Shown piece by piece: positions 9,077 through 18,913 of a stretch of DNA of 27,496 nt; position 1 is the stretch's first letter; each line of letters starts with the position of its first letter. This stretch comes from Spirogloea muscicola (Eukaryota; Streptophyta; Zygnematophyceae; Spirogloeales; Spirogloeaceae). Location of the stretch: the NCBI GenBank assembly GCA_009602725.1, contig WELB01000012.1, positions 464,035-491,530 of the forward strand. Direction: 5' to 3'. A program made the position numbers and the translations under genes. The notes below the pieces were generated by a model. That model was not told where the DNA came from. It worked only from the letters and a program-made list of their open reading frames with translations, and ran no database searches.

Positions 9077-11580
9077 TTACTCCTGTGTCGGCCAATCCCA
9101 ACTGGTCATGTGCACCGCACCCTCCAGATCTGGCTCCCGGTTCCGTACTGTGCTGTAGTAGAGAGGCGGGAAGTGGTTTTCGCAGTCGCTCTTGGCCAGC
9201 AGCCCCCAGCCGCACATCCCAGCAGCAACAGTCGTATAAGTAGAGTCGTATGAGGCCAGCCACCATGTGTTCTTATTGCCAAAGTGTGTGCAGTCAGGGC
9301 GCTTCCCCCCATCATAGTGGAATCCGTGCATGTCCATCTGGTGAAAGATTGGCTGCACAGGCACCTGCTTTTCGGCTGCCACCTCCCACAAGACGTCGTT
9401 CCTCCACTGAGCTCGCTCCAAGCAACGAATAATGTTGGTCAGCAACAATGGTACACTTGCGATATCAGCTTGATGCACGTGCCTCCACAACAGGAGATAC
9501 AGCTGAGACGGGCTCTTAGCAGATTGTGCACTAAGTATGGGACCTCCTTGTAGCTTACGATACATTCTTATGGTGACTGTGTTTGTGAGCTATCATCCAC
9601 ACCTAGCTCTCTTAAGCATCGGTTGGACTGTGCGTGGTAGCTTTTTTGCAGGACGAGCGAGCAGAGCTTGCCTGGTGCACCCGAGGTGCGGGGTGGCAAA
9701 TCTTAATGATTGCCTGGGAAACATTCTCAGGGAAGTCGCCTGGACCCGGATATATCCCGTTGCCATTGAGGGTGTAAAAGTGTTGCGGCAAGACCTCCCT
9801 GAAGAATCCTATGTGACCCTTCTTCTTGTTGAACTTGGCAAGATAGTCGGCCGCGCTGTTTATGTCGTGACGCAGGCCCTTCACGCGCCTATTATTGTAG
9901 TGCAGCCCGAAGTTGAGGATGATCTGGAATAAACCCCGGTCAAGTGATGTCAGCACCGAAGCTGCCACCACAATCAATGCATGCAGCCGCACTTCATGCT
10001 CAGCAGCTGGCCTGTCGTCTACCAACTTGGATATTGCTAGAGTTGCTTTCATTTGTCCTCAAATCCAGCTCCATAAGCTAGCCAAGTGCTCACCACGTCA
10101 AACTTCTGAGCGATGTACTCAAGCTGTGACTGGTATATGTTGTAGCCTGACCACTCGTACATGCTTGGGACGAGATGAAAGCCTGCACAGAGTGGCTCAT
10201 AGCATGGCTGAGTACCAGTGCAATGGATTTTGGCCTTGCTGACGCACTGCCGTTATGCAGGTCTCACCATCGTCAATGGAAAATCTTGCGAACGCAATTG
10301 GAGGACTTAACGGACAAGCTCTCTTGCATTGGTCTTGACCAGGGCGTGACATCCTTATCTACCAGCAGATACCGACATTCTGCAGGTCTGCTTTTCTTGC
10401 TGTCTTCCTGACAGACTAACAGCAGCTATCATTGGTCTTCGTACTTGAGGTCCCTGTCCTCAGGGTCTGCGAATCCCACAGCAGGAGCATAGGCGCAGGG
10501 ATCTGACGTACCTCGCCAGTAGGACCAAGTGGCATTTCCAAATGGCCCGGTGAGCACCGTCTCCTGCCGGAACGTAGAGAATGTCTTGTCCTTCTGCAAA
10601 GCGTGGGTGCCCTTGGCGAGCATCTCCTCCACCGTGTCCTCCACCTTGAGGTCATAGAAATAGCTGCAAAGTGGAGCAGGGTTGAGGGACTTGCTTGTTG
10701 TCAGGCTGAGGATCAGCTAGCCCTTCTTTTCGCAGCTGGGGTGCTCGTTGTGGGCACTAGATCGACTGACTGAATTTTCTGATAAGCATGGGCCCAGTGG
10801 ACCTCATGCGCCCTTCTCTCCGTGAGTCCCGCATTCAGTTCACCATAAGCGAGAGAGGCTCAGCACCGCGAAGGTCAAGTCGAGCAAGCAGAGGCATCCC
10901 GACAGCCCCCTAGACGAGCGCTCACAGGCTGAACATAGCTCTGGGCAATCTGTGCTCTGAGCAGCATACAGTGTGTTGCCGCAGTTGACCCACTCCTTGT
11001 AGCCTTGCCTCTGCAGGGACGCGACGATGTTGTTCCACACTTGGCCAGTGACGGAGTCGCCGATCATCGCCACCTTCTTGCCCTTGAGGAGCTGCGCGGG
11101 CGCCAAGACGCCGCCGTCAGACGGTCCGCCGACCGCGCGGCGTCCGTGTCACTCGGCAGCACACGCCTGGCCAGGCGACGGGGGGTGGGGGCCTCACGAG
11201 AGCGAGGTCGACGGCGTCAAAGGTGCGCGCGCCGTCGGTGTGGATGTAGGCCCACTTGTCGTGCTGCTTGCGGAAGTGCTCAAAGCAGCACACGCGGGTC
11301 GTCGGGTCGCGCGGGTCCTCCGTCGTGTTCACCCAACGGAAGCGCCTCGCTGGGCCGCCACCGGCGCTGCCGGGGCCCCGGTAGCCCTCGTCGTCCCTCG
11401 AACGCAGACGGCGGCGCCACCGCAGGCCGACGGCGTCGGGGCTAGCAGAAGCGGTCGCGCCTCTGCGCACTAAACGGCCTGCAACGGACGACCTGGCGCC
11501 GGCAGCGACGCTGGCGAAGGCGGCCGGGCGCGCGAGCGGCGGCCAGGGGAGCCGCTGCTGCGGGCCCCGGGCTCCTCCGG
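9077..11580 (-). CDS. PC-esterase (TBL-like, GDS/DxxH) protein, 6 or more exons, 5' end incomplete
   Basis: Plant relatives (TBL proteins) O-acetylate wall polysaccharides in the Golgi. Exons on -: one ending at 11198 (...WAYIHTDGARTFDAVDLAL); 11091-10970 with LLKGKKVAMIGDSVTG, whose GDS holds the catalytic Ser; 10663-10512 (YFYDLKVEDTVEEML ... ATWSYWRG); 10182-10094 (FHLVPSMYEW ... AQKFDV); 9923-9672 (IILNFGLHYNN ... FFREVLPQHF ... HPAPRVHQ); 9406-9077 (WRNDVLWEVA ... RPDCTHF, the catalytic DxxH). All phases join (0, 2, 1, 0, 0). The last intron appears to begin with GC (CAG|GCAAGC). After DCTHF there are about 65 residues (GNKNTWWLASYDS to TQE) that I do not recognise from the family. The first exon merges upstream into GC-rich Ala/Arg codons and then the N gap, so the N-terminus and any membrane anchor are not visible. 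No frame damage is seen. Confidence 0.85.
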
Positions 11581-11583
11581 GGG

Positions 11584-11649
11584 NNNNNNNNNNNNNNNNN
11601 NNNNNNNNNNNNNNNNNNNNNNNNNNNNNNNNNNNNNNNNNNNNNNNNG

Positions 11650-11687
<38 letters not shown>

Positions 11688-11688
11688 N
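11584..11688. other. Assembly gap with adjoining 38-base poly-A run
   Basis: Bases 11584-11648 are N, 11649 is G, 11650-11687 are all A, and 11688 is again N. The sequence on both sides is very GC-rich. A pure A run at such a place may be a real retroelement poly-A tail, but more likely marks a poorly resolved join. Features should not be extended across it. Confidence 0.9.
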
Positions 11689-11761
11689 GGCGGCGGCGGG
11701 GGGAGGGGGCGAGGTCCTGGCACTGGCCCGGATGTCGGGGCGGTCGGGGCGGGGGGGGGGT

Positions 11762-11860
11762 GAATTCCCCTGGCCCCCTTCTCGTACTCTGTTCCTTCTT
11801 TTTCGGGCTGGCTTTTCCAGCCCCTGTCCTCCGTGGGCGAGCCCCCTTTCTTTCTGATTT
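11762..11860 (+). repeat. LINE 3' tail module
   Basis: CCCCTGGCCCCCTTCTCGTA, then a perfect 7-bp hairpin GGGCTGG (11805-11811), loop CTTTT, CCAGCCC (11817-11823), then GTGGGCGAGCC. It closely follows 1405-1490. No LINE coding end is present upstream, where the gap lies. Confidence 0.7.
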
Positions 11861-12630
11861 GTGGGCCGGGCCCTCAGGCGCTCTGTGTGGGCCCACTGAG
11901 ATTTCTCCTGGCTCCGTGGCTTCATTCTGGGCCCTGCGCTACCCGACGGCCCTCGGGCTGCCAGCTGGTGGCGGAGGGGCACCTGGGCCCCGACGCCTGC
12001 AAGCTCGGCTGCCCCGCGGCTGCGGCTGCGGGCTCCTGGCGCGTCAACGGCGTCGAAGGCCCCCCCCCCCGCACGCTGCCGTCGCCGGAGCCTTTTCCGC
12101 TTGGTGGTGGAGCCCAATGGGTGCCGCCCCAAATGCCGTCAGCGGCGCCGTCGTGTGGCTGGCCAAGGCCACCCACCAGCACCTGCCTCATTGTCCGAAA
12201 ACGGGTCCTCCTTCGTCGATGGTACCACCGGCCGTTGCGCCCCCCTGCTCCCTTTGCCTCTTCTTTGCGCCTTGTCATGCTAGAGGGCGTCGACTGCCAT
12301 ACTACGTCGATAGGGCAGATTGTAGCAAAGTGAATGACGTGTCAGAGGTTCTACGTGGCAGGCAGAGCAACGAAACAAAGTAAAGGAGGAAATCAGCGTG
12401 ATATTGAGGTGATAGCTTGTACAGGTATCACCAAGCAATGCACATGCACATAGAGCAAAACATTAGTAGCAGATGACACGGTGCTATATAGTCAAGAACT
12501 TGTGTTGAATGAATCGCTTAACCCCCCCTCTCCCCACCCCAACTGCGAGTCGTGCCTGGGCTGAGGAGGAGTTGGGTCTGCACCCGGGAAAATGAAACCA
12601 GTATTCTGTAGGTCCACTGGTGAGCGGTGG
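11860..12630. other. GC-rich then AT-richer stretch, no gene recognised
   Basis: 11860-12230 is GC-rich with long alanine/proline-type frames on both strands and no recognisable domain. From 12300 the composition drops sharply. The block might be the far side of the PC-esterase promoter island, separated by the gap. Confidence 0.3.
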
Positions 12631-12639
12631 TGTCACGCA

Positions 12640-13798
12640 ATGAATATGCGACCCTCTATTGCAGGACACAAGAACATGACTGCAGGTTGATCCCCTCGAT
12701 GCATATTGCGCATGACAATTGCATGGGTGTTGTGTACGATCAATAGTAGGGTCAACGCTTTAGTTAGATAACACCGGGAAATAAGCTGAATCTTGTCAGC
12801 AATATTCCTGCCACAGTACCCTTGTAGGCGAATCACGCCTGAACAGCTCTGACCAACAACCCTTGTATGGAGATGCATCCACCTGGAGATGCATCCAAGC
12901 AATCTTGAGGGTTGACCTTAAGGTAGACAAAGTCACTCACATCAAGTGTCGAAGATTTTGGCTTGTACTCACCGCTATGAATGGTGGCATACGGATGCAT
13001 ATCACGATGTTGAGCAATGAGTCGATTTAATGCAGTAGGCAAATGTTTTCTGAACATATAACCACGCTCATCACAAATGCTCAGCCACACGTTGGGATAT
13101 CCAAGGTATTAGATTCTTGTATCCAAAGCATGAAGACTAGTAGGAACATGTGTTGCTGTCCATACACTAGAAAATCTGGACTACTAGCAGACAGAGATGT
13201 TTGCTTTGACATTCTGTGACCCATGATAGTCCAAGGTAAAAATGTGTCCCACCTCTTCATAACTCTGCGAAATACATACTTGGTCAGACCACATTTGATG
13301 ATCTGTACCACACGTTCTGCTAATCCATCGGCCTGTGGATGGTCACTTGAAATGACTTGATGATCAATAAAGGTCTGATCAAGAAAACGCCGGAAATCAC
13401 CCTGGATTTCAGCTCCTTGATAAATGAGTACTTCCGCACAAGCTCCGAATCGGGACAAGACCTGTTCCAAGAAAGCTTCAGCAACATATGCACTACACTT
13501 TCCAGGGGATGATGGAAATGGCAACCCGTTTGGAAAAGTCATTTATCATGATTATCACATAAGGTCGCTGAGAACCCCTACGCAGATGACCAGCTAAATC
13601 AGACTCCATCTTCCTATGCTCGAAGGAATACCCCCTCTCCTGCCCACAGACATCGGTGCTACTAAGACTTGCCTCCACTCGTGGACCCTGTACATTGGCT
13701 CGGCTTCGAAAGCTGGCCATTCTGCCCGGTACTGGGCATCCCGGATGTATCGATGGAGCCGGTTGGTTATGCCACACGGTGCTGTAAGCGTTACATGA
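12640..13798 (-). pseudogene. Ty3/gypsy-type LTR retrotransposon pol remnant (integrase core and downstream part)
   Basis: Reading down the minus strand: a degraded zinc-finger region, DLAGHLRRGSQRPYVIIMIN, then in a second frame AYVAEAFLEQVLSRFGACAE, AEIQGDFRRFL and SSDHPQADGLAERVVQ. This is the rve integrase core of Ty3/gypsy elements. Further on, IAQHRDMHPYATIHSGEYKP and LDVSDFVYLKV match the C-terminal integrase region. A frameshift at about 13510-13525 splits the core. The second catalytic Asp is replaced by Tyr (LIYQGAE; codon at 13420-13422), while the first Asp (DLAG) and the Glu (LAER) remain. Several stops and frame changes follow toward 12640. No LTRs were identified. The copy is dead. 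Confidence 0.85.
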
Positions 13799-14512
13799 AC
13801 GCTAGCCGCTAGCCTTGATGGACAAGTGGGCCCGCCCAGGTGCGGGCAACTCCCGCCCGTCCTGGACTAACCCTCGCCAGGTTCCACCCTGCCAGGGGAC
13901 CTTGGGCCCGCCGCAAGGGAAGGCCTTGGGGCGACCCGCTCACACTCCTGGAGGGGGGTTGGCACGGGGGAAGCACTACGAGCCTTAAGCCGAAACCCGA
14001 CAGGAGTTCGGACCGGCGAAGCCCAGGAGCAGCCTTGCCGCTGCTCGCCGCCGCAGCCGCCGCCGCAGCCTGCTGCGGGGCTCGCTGCGGGGAGTCCATG
14101 GCTGCGCCCGTTGGGGGCCAGTTGCTGGCTCGCGCCCAGGAGGTGGGGTCGCCGCCGGACGGCGGCGCCGCAGGGCCTGTCTTCCGCTGTGCTATGCGCT
14201 AGTGCTTTGCCGTATAGTGGGTTGGTCCCTAAACCCCCTACAGCCGAACTTAACAAGGACGACTCACCCTAAGTGCGCGTGTGGGGGCGAGTTCACTACA
14301 CCGGAGGTCGGCGTGGCTTGGATTCAGGGCATGCCTGCCATGGCCTCCGGGCCATGGGCTTCCCTCTAGCCGCATGGGGGTGGGGGCTTGGGGCCCCGGT
14401 GCCCCGTCTTCTGGGCCAACCAAGCGGCGAGGTCTCCTGAGCCCAGGCACTTGCGATACACCAGCGTGCTGGGCGTGCATTAGCCCAGGCTAATGGTTTC
14501 TGTGGTGGTGAT
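13799..14512. other. GC-rich block of unknown origin
   Basis: About 700 bases, very GC-rich, with alanine-rich frames around 14030-14090 and no known domain on either strand. It lies between the gypsy remnant and a LINE tail on +. It could be the island of a lost gene or the body of a LINE too diverged to recognise. Confidence 0.35.
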
Positions 14513-14565
14513 TTGGCTCCTCAGCTTAGCTTGTCAGATATGCATGTGCTCACTCGGGGATATTT
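14513..14565 (+). pseudogene. LINE C-terminal tail (LSDMHVLTRGY), stop lost
   Basis: The plus strand reads APQLSLSDMHVLTRGYLVS. The signature SDMHVLTRGY matches the other LINE ends, but TATTTAG replaces TACTGAG, so the stop is lost. Nothing upstream matches the rest of ORF2, so this is a heavily truncated insertion. Confidence 0.65.
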
Positions 14566-14734
14566 AGTGTCCCTCTTAGCTAGCTCATTACCCCGTAACA
14601 GGACATTTGTAAGGCTAGATTTGGCCTCCCTTTCAATTTCATGCTCACTGCGCGCCTTCTCTCTGAGCCCAGGGATACGTCCACGAACAAGTGGTCCATC
14701 AGTAAAATGGCTGCGCGACGCCCCCAGAGAGATC

Positions 14735-14990
14735 GGGAAAGGACTCGCCCATTGAGGATAGGGGCTGGAAAAAGCCAGCCCAAAAAAGTATGAACAAAGG
14801 ACGAGAAGGGGCCAGGGGAAGTACGAAGATTAACAAGCACAATCTACCCCTCCTCTCCCTGAGGAAGGCCCCAAAGAGAGAGGCGCGCAGTGCGCATGGA
14901 AGGAAAGGGAAGAAGTGGCTCTCCCAATGGGGGCAAGGGCTGTGAGAAGCCAGCCCGAAAAGAATTGACAAGGTTCGAAGGGGCCAAACT
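14735..14990 (-). repeat. Two LINE 3' tail modules
   Basis: In reverse orientation: a 7-bp hairpin GGGCTGG (14762-14768), loop, CCAGCCC (14775-14781), whose surroundings are nearly identical to 1400-1485. A second unit with a 6-bp stem (14937-14942/14951-14956) is flanked by AGAAGTGGCTCTCCCAATGG and AATTGACAAGGTTCGAAGGG. These are different subtypes of the tail placed in series. Confidence 0.75.
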
Positions 14991-15242
14991 ACGAGCTAAG
15001 CAGCGACTGCGGGGCCGAAAGGGAGGCCTTCCGAGGCTTCCGAAAGTCCTGGTAACGCGACACTAAGCTGGCCAATGGGGTCACTAGAACCCACGAGTGA
15101 GCACAGAAAAGCCTCCCCCAGGCCTGCGCACGATAACTCGTGACCACGGCCTGGGGCAACCCCACCTGGGGCTGTGGAGAGGCCGGTTCCCAAGCTGGCA
15201 CCCGCCGACGGTAGCAACAGCTCCGGGATGGAGGCGGCTAGT

Positions 15243-15410
15243 CTGTCGGTTTTGAGGCTCCTCACTCGTAGCTACTGAGTGAAAGATGTGGCTCTCCCAA
15301 CTGAGTGGTCCATCCTACACCCGTTCTGACAGCGCTTTAGGCCCCTCCGTCGTTTGGCCCCATCGAACCTTTGTGTTCTCTTTGGGCTGGCCTCTCACAG
15401 CCACCAGTCG
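15243..15410 (+). repeat. LINE terminus and tail module
   Basis: The plus strand encodes LSVLRLLTRSY with TGA at 15276-15278, a variant of the LINE end. About 100 bases later comes a tail unit with a hairpin GGCTG (15385-15389), CAGCC (15398-15402). GTGGCTCTCCCAAC at 15289-15302 belongs to a tail in the opposite orientation, so insertions overlap here. Confidence 0.6.
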
Positions 15411-15429
15411 AAGAAGGTGCTCGCCCGAG

Positions 15430-15575
15430 AGAAGGGGGGCTAGCTAAGCCAGCCCAAAACAGAAAGGACAATGTCCAGATCCAAAGAAAAAGGTGCAGGG
15501 AAAGGACCACGACAAAACACGAGAAGATGCAGAGGAAAGCTTAGTACGCGCGAGTGAGCAACATCAAGTCAGAGT
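15430..15575 (-). repeat. LINE terminus with 3' tail, reverse orientation
   Basis: On the minus strand: DLMLLTRAY with TAA, followed by AGCTTTCCTCTGCATCTTCT and GGACATTGTCC. This matches the copy at 18075-18215, and part of it matches 1490-1530. A hairpin of GGGCT/AGCCC type lies near 15437-15455. Confidence 0.65.
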
Positions 15576-15674
15576 AGCTCGCTGCAGGGAAAGAGGCACT
15601 CCGCCGAGACCCAGTCACCCTGGCCGCGCCTTCTCTTTTTGGGCTCGGACCCTATCCTTAGTGGGCGAAAAAAA

Positions 15675-16045
15675 GCAAGCGCGGCCAGATTAACTGGTGG
15701 CTGGGAGAGGCCAGCCCAAAAGAATGGACAAGGTCTGAAGGAGTCGGAGTGCTAAGGACTGAGACAGCAGTAAGCGAACTCTCAGTAACCTCTCGTCAGC
15801 GGCGAGCCCTTCTCTCTATCCTCTATGGGCGAGCCCTTCCTCTCTCCTTCCTTGGCGGCGGCCTCCGGCTTCCGTCAGGGCGACGTCTTTCCGCCTGCTA
15901 GCTACTCAGATTTGCATCTACTGACGAGAGGTTACTGAGAGTTCGCTTACTGCTGTCTCAGTCCTTAGCACTCCGACTCCTTCAGACCTTGTCCATTCTT
16001 TTGGGCTGGCCTCTCCCAGCCACCAGTTAATCTGGCCGCGCTTGC
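15675..16045. repeat. Perfect 125-bp inverted repeat of LINE 3' ends, 121-bp spacer
   Basis: The left arm 15675-15799 is the exact reverse complement of the right arm 15921-16045; I compared every base and found no mismatch. The right arm starts inside a LINE end (SDLHLLTRGY-stop at 15906-15938) and runs through the tail, including its hairpin (16004-16021). The left arm is the same piece facing away, cut inside the LTRGY codons. The spacer holds more tail-like sequence (GGGCGAGCCCTTC twice). Complete identity implies very recent formation, gene conversion, or an assembly fold-back. Confidence 0.9.
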
Positions 16046-17320
16046 GTCTCAGACCTCAGTGGCTAGGTCAGGCGATAGTGCCGCTAACGCCCCTGAACGG
16101 CCACTGCCGGGGTTGACCACGGCTACTTCCGTTTCCTGCCCGTTCCCTCCCCGCTTTCTGCACTTTTTGTGCCTAAGCAATGTATTGGCTTGAATTGGCC
16201 ACATATTATGCGCACCGCGCGCCTTCTCCCCTTGGCGTACCATTGGTCTGCTTCCCGGGCCGTGCCACAACAATGGCGGCTGCTATGTCCGCCGGCAGGG
16301 GGGTTGTTTTGATGGCTGCTAGCTGCTGCGCCAGCAGCCCCATCCCTTGCGTGGGTAGAGCGGACATGGGGTGACCCCCCCAGCATAGGTGGAGTCTGGA
16401 CTCAGCTGGTCCTCTGCGTAGGGGTACTCAGCGACCTCATTCAGCAATCACGATTGAACACTTCTTCCAAATGGGTCGAAGTTGTCATCATCTTCTGGGT
16501 GGGTGGCGACTACTAGTCGCCCAAGCAGAGGACGTCAGGGAGGGGGCCCATCGCTGGCTCACGGGAATCTGGCAGCAGCTAGGTCGTGCCCGGCAGTTGC
16601 TTCTTATCCCTGCAGCTTACGCTTAGCTAAAGCATGAATGAGTTACTTAGTATCGGAATCGCCGTGTCCCCAATACTTCCAGTCATGTTATTGACCATCC
16701 AAATCAGTACCTTTATACATGGTTGCATGCATCTAAAGCAGCGGGGCGTTGCCTAAATGTGGTGATGGCATGAAGCAACAGTCGTGGGCATTATGAAAGT
16801 GGCTGTGTCATTGACAAGTAGGACATTTTGAGAAAGATGAGAAGAGAAAAGGAAGAAGAGGAAGGAAAGAAGGCATGTGACCCGGTCAGCCTCACAGAAC
16901 GAAGTACGCTATACCTTCAGTAGTCTTGAGAGGGAGTCCACCAGGAAAGGCCCCAACCTCTAACTTCGTAACTCTCCATTCCCTTGGCTGAGAAGCGGAG
17001 CAATGTCACTGGATTGTCTTCAATTTCTCTATAAAAATTAGATAGTTGATTTGCTGCACAAATTGCTGAGTACAAATTGCTGAACAGAAGTACAATCACC
17101 TAAGATTAGTATGTTGCTTGGGCTAGCTGGGGCAAGGCAAGTTGCACAAGGTGAAGAGGCTGTCACTAGCTGTCATCATAGGCGAGCATCACTGGGCATA
17201 CTCACTGAAGTGGCTGTGTCTCTAGGTTACCACGTGCCGAAAGAGGAGCAATTAAAGTTCTCGTTACAGCCTTCCCTCGAGTTGCTTAAGGACCTCTAAG
17301 GAATGGGGACATATTGAAGT
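16046..17320. other. No gene recognised
   Basis: About 1.3 kb without a supported gene. 16800-16880 is a purine-rich run. Short frames on both strands lack motifs. The expected last exon of the PC-esterase copy downstream is not found here. Confidence 0.4.
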
Positions 17321-17321
17321 G

Positions 17322-17360
17322 AAGAGTCAAGCAACTCCTTCACACAGTTGCTTGACTCTT
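17322..17360. repeat. 15-bp perfect hairpin
   Basis: AAGAGTCAAGCAACT (17322-17336), a 9-base loop, and AGTTGCTTGACTCTT (17346-17360) pair without mismatch. It lies about 90 bases beyond the 3' exon of the PC-esterase copy. It might be a small inverted-repeat insertion or a structured RNA element. Confidence 0.6.
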
Positions 17361-17446
17361 GCTTCTCTTGGCAGTGTTGCTCCCATATCATGCAAATGCG
17401 TGGCGAAACTTGTCACACACCAGCAGGAGGAGAGAGCAAAGCTTGC

Positions 17447-18010
17447 CTGATGCACTCGAGGTGCAGGGTGGCAGATTGCAAGGTCTGCCTTGGTGGCATT
17501 CTCTGGATACTTGTATGGATAAGGGAAGATGCCATTGCCACTGAGGCTGAAAAAGTGTTGCGGCAAGGTCTCACGGAAAAGCCCCACGCGAGTTTTCTGT
17601 GTTGAAACTCGCAAGGTACTCGGCTGCGAAATGCATATCGTGCCGGAGGCCCTTCACCTGCCAATTATGGTAGTGCAATCCGATATTGAAGAGGACCTGC
17701 AGCAAGATAGAAGCTACTGTGGCCGTCAAGCACACGCCTGGAGTGAAGGGTTGATCTTCTGTAACTTTGTCTTGAATTCCTCTTCAACAGCTTATACCCA
17801 AAGGTCGTCAGCGGCAAGTTGCAGAAGCTCAACCCCGTTGCCTCTCTCACAAACTGGTTTTAAGCACATATTTGCAGGTCGAGACAATGGCAAGTTGCAG
17901 ATGCTCATTCCCGGTGCTCACAACATCAAACTTCTGGGCAATGTACTCGAGCTGGGCTGGGAATGTATTTATGCCAGGCCACTCATAAATGCTGGGAAGC
18001 ATATGGAAGG
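17447..18010 (-). pseudogene. Two-exon fragment of a second PC-esterase
   Basis: On the minus strand, 18010-17922 is an 89-base exon (FHMLPSIYEW ... PAQLEYIAQKFDV) equal in length and position to the 10182-10094 exon. 17696-17447 (VLFNIGLHYHNWQVKGLRHD, then LFRETLPQHFF, CHPAPRVHQ) corresponds to 9923-9672. It is 250 rather than 252 bases, and the frame breaks after FNTENS, so two bases are missing. The splice sites are kept, including the CAG|GCAAGC donor. The GDS and DCTH exons are absent, and a LINE tail begins just upstream at about 18060. This is a truncated pseudogene; divergence shows the duplication is not recent. Confidence 0.85.
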
Positions 18011-18059
18011 CTGCAGGAGGTCAAGTTGGTGGAATTTATAAGGACCTCAAGCTTGATGC

Positions 18060-18295
18060 TGACAATGCTGACATCACTTTGCCAGCCCAAGAAAAGGACA
18101 ATGTCCAAAGCCAAAGAAAAGAAGGGCCGAAAAAGAAACTACACTTAAAAACACGAGACGATGCAGAGGGAAGCTCAGTACCCGCGAGTGAGCAACATGT
18201 CTGAAAAGAAGAAGTGGCTCTCCCAATGGGGGCAAGGGCTGTGAAAAGCCAGCCCGAAAAGAATTGACAGGGGGTCGAAGGGGCCACAATGACGT
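18060..18295 (-). repeat. LINE terminus and 3' tail modules
   Basis: On the minus strand: SDMLLTRGY with TGA (about 18181-18211), then AGCTTCCCTCTGCATCGTCT and a tail down to the TTGGGCTGGC segment near 18078. Upstream on the same strand lies another tail unit with a perfect 6-bp stem (18236-18241/18250-18255). The tail of one insertion thus lies directly in front of the coding end of the next, as in a head-to-tail chain. Confidence 0.7.
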
Positions 18296-18439
18296 TGCAG
18301 TGGGTAATGTAAGTCATCAGGCCATTTCGGCCTTCCCATTATATTCAATGGGAAATTACGCTCTTCCGGTACACGCAAATTAAATAACGGTTTCCGGCTC
18401 CGGCACCACACCCGAAACCGCCCACCCCCAATCACCAAG

Positions 18440-18780
18440 TTTACTCTGTCCGCGGAAAGAGGGGGTTTAGGGCGCTGCCCGCGATCCGCGGGCAGGCCGA
18501 GGGGCGGGGCCGGTGCTGGCCAGCCCCCGCTGCGGCGGCGGTCAGCCGGCCTGCAACCGCAGCGGTTCGATCGGCAACCCCCTGCCCTCCGCGCCCGCCA
18601 TGGCTGCCGCCGCCCGAGCTGCTGCCTCCCCCATGGCCCCGCGGCCGAGCTCCGAAGCCCGCTCCCGCTCCAGCCACCGCCGCCACCGCGCCGCCCGGCT
18701 GGGCCTGCAAGCTGGCTCGCGCCGCAGTACCACGCCGCTGCCAGTACGACTTCACCAAACGGCTCACGTGAGCTGCTCAC
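18440..18780 (+). promoter_or_regulatory. GC-rich island upstream of the aspartic protease
   Basis: A GC- and CpG-rich block ending about 130 bases before the protease start codon. It resembles in composition the islands at the other host genes. No TATA box is called. Confidence 0.4.
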
Positions 18781-18913
18781 GCTCCGCCGCTTCATCTCGC
18801 AATGAATGCATGAGTCTCTCGCCTGCTGTGCGCCCCCTAAAGGTGGTTTTACCCGGACCCTGCCTCATGCAGACGTGTCTAACGGCTCATTTGCTTCCTC
18901 GCCTTTGCTTAGC

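Noticed and set aside
10840-11106. MAPAQ as the start of the PC-esterase
   Set aside because: That ATG lies in the last 15 bases of an intron; upstream exon sequence joins at LLKGKK instead.
11117-11198. Frame continuing past 11198 as VRPPPPVAWPG
   Set aside because: It reads into the intron; a GTGAGG donor at 11197 and CGCAG acceptor at 11092 join the GDS exon in phase.
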